Both the position numbers and the translations under genes were made by a program. Positions 60,945 through 64,000 of a DNA stretch of 64,000 nucleotides are shown here, one piece after another. Source of the DNA: Cloacibacillus porcorum (GTDB taxonomy: Bacteria; Synergistota; Synergistia; Synergistales; Synergistaceae); assembly GCF_001701045.1 (NCBI RefSeq), contig NZ_CP016757.1, positions 3,188,219-3,252,218 of the forward strand, read 5' to 3'. The notes beneath the pieces were generated by a model that saw only the letters and a list, made by a program, of their open reading frames with translations, did no database searches and was not told the origin of the DNA. The first letter of the stretch is position 1, and each line of letters begins with the position of its first letter.

Positions 60945-62906
60945 TTATTTACCGCCTTTGTTTTTCCTGACTGCGCAGGGAAGGAGCGTCAAAAGCGCGA
61001 GCGCGCCTAGCCCCAGCCCAGCGTTGCAGCCGCCGGAACCGCCTCCTGAGCCGCCGCCGGAGTCCGGCGTGACTTTGACCGCACACTCGGCGCTCGCCGC
61101 GCCGTCCGCGGTGGAAGCCTTTATCATACATTTTCCCTCGGAGAGCGTGGTGACATTACCCTGTCCGTCAACTTTGGCTATCTTTTCATCACTGCTGCTC
61201 CAGACAAGCGGCTGTTCTGCGATGCCGTTAAAGGAGACTGTGATTTTTTCCTTTGTGCCTTTGTACATAGTCATAGAGGCCGGTGTCAGGACGATGCCCT
61301 CCGCCTGCGTTTTTTCCGTCACTGTCACCGCGCACGACGAGGTTTTGCCGCCGGGCGTGGAGGCCGTTATGACGGCAGTTCCCGTGCCAAGCGCCTTTAC
61401 GACGCCTGTGCTGGAGTCTACTGCGGCAATATCCGGCTTGTCGCTGCTCCAGATTATCTTTTCGGAGGTTCCTTCGGGAGCAAAGATAACGGATAACTGC
61501 GTGGCATATCCTTTAACAATGGTAAGTGCGGAGGGGGTCACCTCTATAGCCGTGGTCTTAGGGGCAGGCTCTTCGACGTCTTCGGAGAGCGGCGTTATCT
61601 TTCTGCCGGGTCCGATAAGACATATTGGCTTGCTGGCAAAATCGGTCTTATTGTCGCCGTTGTTATTGCGCCCCTCAACAAAGAGATAGAACTCTTCGCC
61701 GCTTTTGTATTCGGGGATGGTGAAGGTAACGTCGCCGCTTTTGTCGGCGGCGGCCGCAAGGCTCTTTATCCGCCCATAGTACAGGGCTCTGTCGCCGCTT
61801 GTGACGGCGGCGGCGAGGTGGTAGCCCACGCCGGTGGAGGCGCCTGAGTACCTTACCTTCACGTCAAGGTTGACGGCGCCGTTCGAGATCGAGAAGTCCC
61901 CGCTCGTTAAGTCGGCAGAGGCCAGTTTGTATGTATTTGTCGCGAGGGTCAGTTTGTGTTCGTATTTTCCTTTATCGTTGGAGGCGTAGGTTTGTTTATG
62001 GAGCGAGGCGGTCAGGCCATCCTGTTTCCCGCCTGCGGCGGGAGATGTGAAGATGATGTTTTTAAGATTCAGACGAAAAGCCGGACGAAGGCCGAAAACC
62101 ATCATGAAATGGTGGAAACTGTTGATCATGCCGTCAGGGAGGATGTCCATCGCCATGAAGTGCAGGGGGACGTTGCCAATTCCGCCCGCGCTGTGGAGGG
62201 AACGAAGCCACCAATAACCATACTTATTGTTACCTTCGATCTCGGCTCCCTGCGACAGGGCATAGTCGGTAAGCTCCGCTTTGCGGGAATTATCATCGAC
62301 AAAACCGTATTTCCTGCCTTTCGCTAACGGCTCGCTTGACGGGTCGGAACTGTCAACATCGGAGAGGGAGAGGAGGAATATTTTATCGGTCGTCTTGGGA
62401 CCGGTGGGAGCACCCCATGCGCTCGAGTTGTCCACATCCGCCTTTATTATCCCGCCGCCTTCGCCCACGGAGAAGGCCTTCTCGTAGAAGGAATAGGGCT
62501 TCGGGTTCCTCACCGTTATCTTGGTCACATCCGCGGAGACCGACTCGACATATTCTTTGCCGTTGAGGAATTTGCGGATCTCCGATTCGCTCCACCAGCA
62601 ATAGTATGGATCGGTATTGCTGTAATCGGGGTTGAATGGCACGCCGCTGTCCAGTAGCTTTTCCGAAAGCATGAGCGCCGTCTTGTCGCCGCTCACTTCG
62701 AGCACGCGCCAGAGAACGGGCTCCTCATTGAAGTCAGGAGATGTGCCGGACTGCGGATAGCTGCCGTAATATACGACATCCGCGCTCGTCAGCGCCGCCG
62801 CGGGCCGCGCCGTGTTCAGTATTAGTGTAAGTGAAAGTAAGAGAAGAATTAAAATAAAGGGACAGGGATATCTTAAACTCGACTTTACTTCCTGGGGGGG
62901 GGGCAC
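60945..62906 (-). CDS. DUF6273/Big2 surface protein with Synerg-CTERM tail, poly-C at its start
   Basis: 653 residues from GTG 62906. Signal peptide at about 12-37 (PFILILLLLSLTLILNTARPAAA), then a DUF6273 domain (YYGSYPQSG, EPVLWRVLEV, WWSESEIRKFLNG, YWWLRS, FGLRPAFRLNL), a linker domain, two Big2 Ig-like repeats (IEVTPSALTIVKG and IVLTPASMTMYKG), then SGGGSGGCNAGLG with a helix and RKNKGGK. The GTG lacks a ribosome site; a perfect one (AAGGAG) serves TTG 62955, but the ten-base C run after the GTG puts that start out of frame. Nine or twelve C would join them. Either phase variation or a homopolymer error is likely. IS3 ends about 20 bases upstream of the ribosome site. Confidence 0.85.
   Translation of the reverse strand: MPPPQEVKSSLRYPCPFILILLLLSLTLILNTARPAAALTSADVVYYGSYPQSGTSPDFNEEPVLWRVLEVSGDKTALMLSEKLLDSGVPFNPDYSNTDPYYCWWSESEIRKFLNGKEYVESVSADVTKITVRNPKPYSFYEKAFSVGEGGGIIKADVDNSSAWGAPTGPKTTDKIFLLSLSDVDSSDPSSEPLAKGRKYGFVDDNSRKAELTDYALSQGAEIEGNNKYGYWWLRSLHSAGGIGNVPLHFMAMDILPDGMINSFHHFMMVFGLRPAFRLNLKNIIFTSPAAGGKQDGLTASLHKQTYASNDKGKYEHKLTLATNTYKLASADLTSGDFSISNGAVNLDVKVRYSGASTGVGYHLAAAVTSGDRALYYGRIKSLAAAADKSGDVTFTIPEYKSGEEFYLFVEGRNNNGDNKTDFASKPICLIGPGRKITPLSEDVEEPAPKTTAIEVTPSALTIVKGYATQLSVIFAPEGTSEKIIWSSDKPDIAAVDSSTGVVKALGTGTAVITASTPGGKTSSCAVTVTEKTQAEGIVLTPASMTMYKGTKEKITVSFNGIAEQPLVWSSSDEKIAKVDGQGNVTTLSEGKCMIKASTADGAASAECAVKVTPDSGGGSGGGSGGCNAGLGLGALALLTLLPCAVRKNKGGK
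62894..62903 (-). repeat. Poly-C(10) tract (plus-strand G10) in the start region
   Basis: Ten C on the coding strand right after GTG 62906 and 49 bases downstream of the RBS-backed TTG 62955. Length decides whether TTG is in frame with the surface protein. Confidence 0.9.
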
Positions 62907-63094
62907 TCTCGTTCAATACAAAAATATTACAGTGGTCTCTGTTCTGAGTTTTCAACTTAGTTCGCTCCTTTGCACTGCTAAACTAATCCTGTACATATAG
63001 GGGGTAAAAGTGAGACAAGATATAATTGTCTTTTATACATGACAATAATATCTTGTGGCACAAGAGCCATGTTTATATGCACAGGAGGCCTGTA

Positions 63095-63460
63095 ATGCGA
63101 TACACGAAAGAAGAGCGTCTTGAAATCGGACGAAAAGTTTATGAGGGGATAATGACACGTTACGAGGCTGCCGAAGCCTACGGCATCAGCGACGACACGG
63201 CTAGGGACTATATGCGGATGTATCGTGATTCCAACAGTCTGCCGCCCAAGTCTTCCGGAAACGGTTCGGACAGTTATGTTTACAAGCCTTCCGAAAGACA
63301 GCCTGACCTATCAGATTATGAGTCCATGACAAAAAAAGAACTCATTGTTGAGTTGATTAAAGCGAAAGTAGCGGAAGCAAGATTAAAAAAAGGCTACGAG
63401 GTGAAAGGAGATGGTCCGGTAAAGGAATATATCCTTTTAGACAGCTCGAATACCAAGTAA
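63095..63460 (+). CDS. IS3-family OrfA (helix-turn-helix transposase subunit)
   Basis: 121 residues from ATG 63095, AGGAGG six bases upstream. HTH domain: KEERLEIGRKVYEGIMTRYEAA, EAYGISDDTARDYMRMYR, and a coiled-coil end (LIVELIKAKVAEARLKKGYE) usual for OrfA. An A7 run (63385-63391) near its end provides the -1 shift to OrfB. Confidence 0.88.
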   Translation: MRYTKEERLEIGRKVYEGIMTRYEAAEAYGISDDTARDYMRMYRDSNSLPPKSSGNGSDSYVYKPSERQPDLSDYESMTKKELIVELIKAKVAEARLKKGYEVKGDGPVKEYILLDSSNTK

Positions 63461-64000
63461 TTCTGGAACTATCCGAGTATTTTCCTGTAGTCATCCTGTG
63501 CCGTGTGACGGGGATTCCCAGAAGCAGCTTCTATAACTGGAAACGCAGCCTGTTTGAACCGTCCAAAAGAGCGAGGGATTTTGCTAGAAGCGTAATGCTC
63601 TTTATGGAATATCATAAAAGATATCCGTCGCACGGATACAGATGGCTTAACGCGAAGATACGCCTTGACACCGGAATAGTCCATTCAGATCCGTACGCCT
63701 ATAAATGTTGCAGGGCTGCCGGTATAAAGAGCAAGGCAAAACACTACCGTTATAAAAAACCAGGCAATCCGTACAGATTATTCCCCAACCTGCTTCTTGC
63801 AGGCCTGCCGGTATACTCACCGATGCAGTACATAGCGAGCGATATGACGGCATTCTGCTTCAAAGGTACGTACTATGAGCTGACACTGTATATGGACCTA
63901 TGGAACAACGAAATAGTAAGCCATGCGTTGTCTTCAAGGCGCGGAGACAGAATGACATACATAGACGGGCTGGAAGGACTGATAATGAATAAAGATAAAA
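63391..64000 (+). CDS. IS3-family OrfB transposase (truncated by window edge)
   Basis: The -1 frame from the slippery A7 run (63385-63391) stays open to the window end with no start of its own, as expected for an OrfAB fusion made by programmed frameshifting. Visible: GIPRSSFYNWKRSLFEP, the helix EYHKRYPSHGYRWLNAKI (HxxYGYR-type region), and the integrase core starting YIASDMTAFCFKGTYYELT with the first catalytic Asp, then LYMDLWNNEIVSHALS with the second. The Glu and the right end are beyond 64000. About 203 residues seen. Confidence 0.88.

Larger units (their letters stand above)
62990..64000 (+). mobile_element. IS3-family element, left part (runs off the window)
   Basis: OrfA at 63095 and the start of OrfB identify IS3. 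The left end is put at about 62990 (TGTACATATAGGGGG, starting TG as usual, roughly 105 bases before OrfA); this is inferred because the right end is outside. A 9-bp hairpin ACAAGATAT/ATATCTTGT lies around 63014-63056. The insertion separates the surface protein gene from whatever was upstream. Confidence 0.75.

Noticed and set aside
62734-62955. A real 73-residue protein from TTG 62955
   Set aside because: Its ribosome site is excellent but after the poly-C run it merely reads the surface protein gene out of frame; best seen as the off-phase product.

Overview
The window is about 64 kb of GC-rich, densely coded bacterial chromosome. The gene set points to the Synergistota, most likely a Cloacibacillus-like amino-acid fermenter. 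Four predicted secreted proteins end in the Synerg-CTERM tail (Gly-rich stretch, invariant Cys, hydrophobic helix, basic end). Peptidases, amino-acid carriers, racemase, cyclodeaminase and tripartite-transporter binding proteins dominate, and no sugar pathway is obvious. TTG starts with good ribosome binding sites recur (first mgtA, its regulator, gspG, the small UxaA subunit, the Nif11-like gene). The lineage call is inference from these traits.

Layout. 1-5.6 kb: alpha-2-macroglobulin (5' end cut off) overlapping pbpC, the usual periplasmic defence pair. 5.7-13.6 kb: a CGGC-domain protein, then two MgtA-type Mg2+ P-type ATPases. Each has a promoter, a leader of about 0.45-0.5 kb with a roughly 40-codon short ORF, and a foldable RNA segment; the second short ORF starts MEPD like enterobacterial MgtL. 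A winged-helix regulator and a 55-residue membrane protein accompany them. 13.7-18.3 kb: Lrp regulator and an AGCS symporter / saccharopine-dehydrogenase-like / EutH-like operon. 18.6-26.1 kb: two translationally coupled Synerg-CTERM proteases (C1 and S8) beside a SARP/AAA/TPR regulator. 26.3-30.1 kb: amidohydrolase, RidA, YgeA-type racemase and YfcC carrier in one operon. 30.2-36.8 kb: M24 and M20 peptidases, ornithine cyclodeaminase family enzyme with a DUF3798 binding protein, a GntR/FCD regulator and a flavin-binding zinc-ribbon protein. 37-43.8 kb: tandem orphan DctP proteins, a split UxaA hydro-lyase with a secreted FAD oxidoreductase, and a cyclase.

43.8-51.2 kb: type II secretion pseudopilin GspG behind a coupled 14-codon ORF, a deaminase, a DUF4198 Synerg-CTERM protein under a perfect 36-bp palindromic operator, argH, and an IS66 element that splits a minimal nucleotidyltransferase gene with an exact 8-bp target duplication, next to DUF3800. 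51.3-55.3 kb: YprB-like exonuclease, metallophosphoesterase and cardiolipin synthase, end to end. 55.4-60.4 kb: two copies of a structured MITE-like repeat flank an FCD regulator and an HD-GYP sensor. 60.4-64 kb: a Nif11-like small protein, short ORFs, and a Big2/DUF6273 Synerg-CTERM surface protein whose start region holds a 10-base poly-C tract. An IS3-family element inserted just upstream runs off the window.

The strongest leads are the poly-C switch, the mgtA leader ORFs, the 36-bp operator, the repairable IS66 split, the covarying repeat hairpin, and the Nif11-like locus. No tRNA, rRNA or CRISPR array was recognised by eye.
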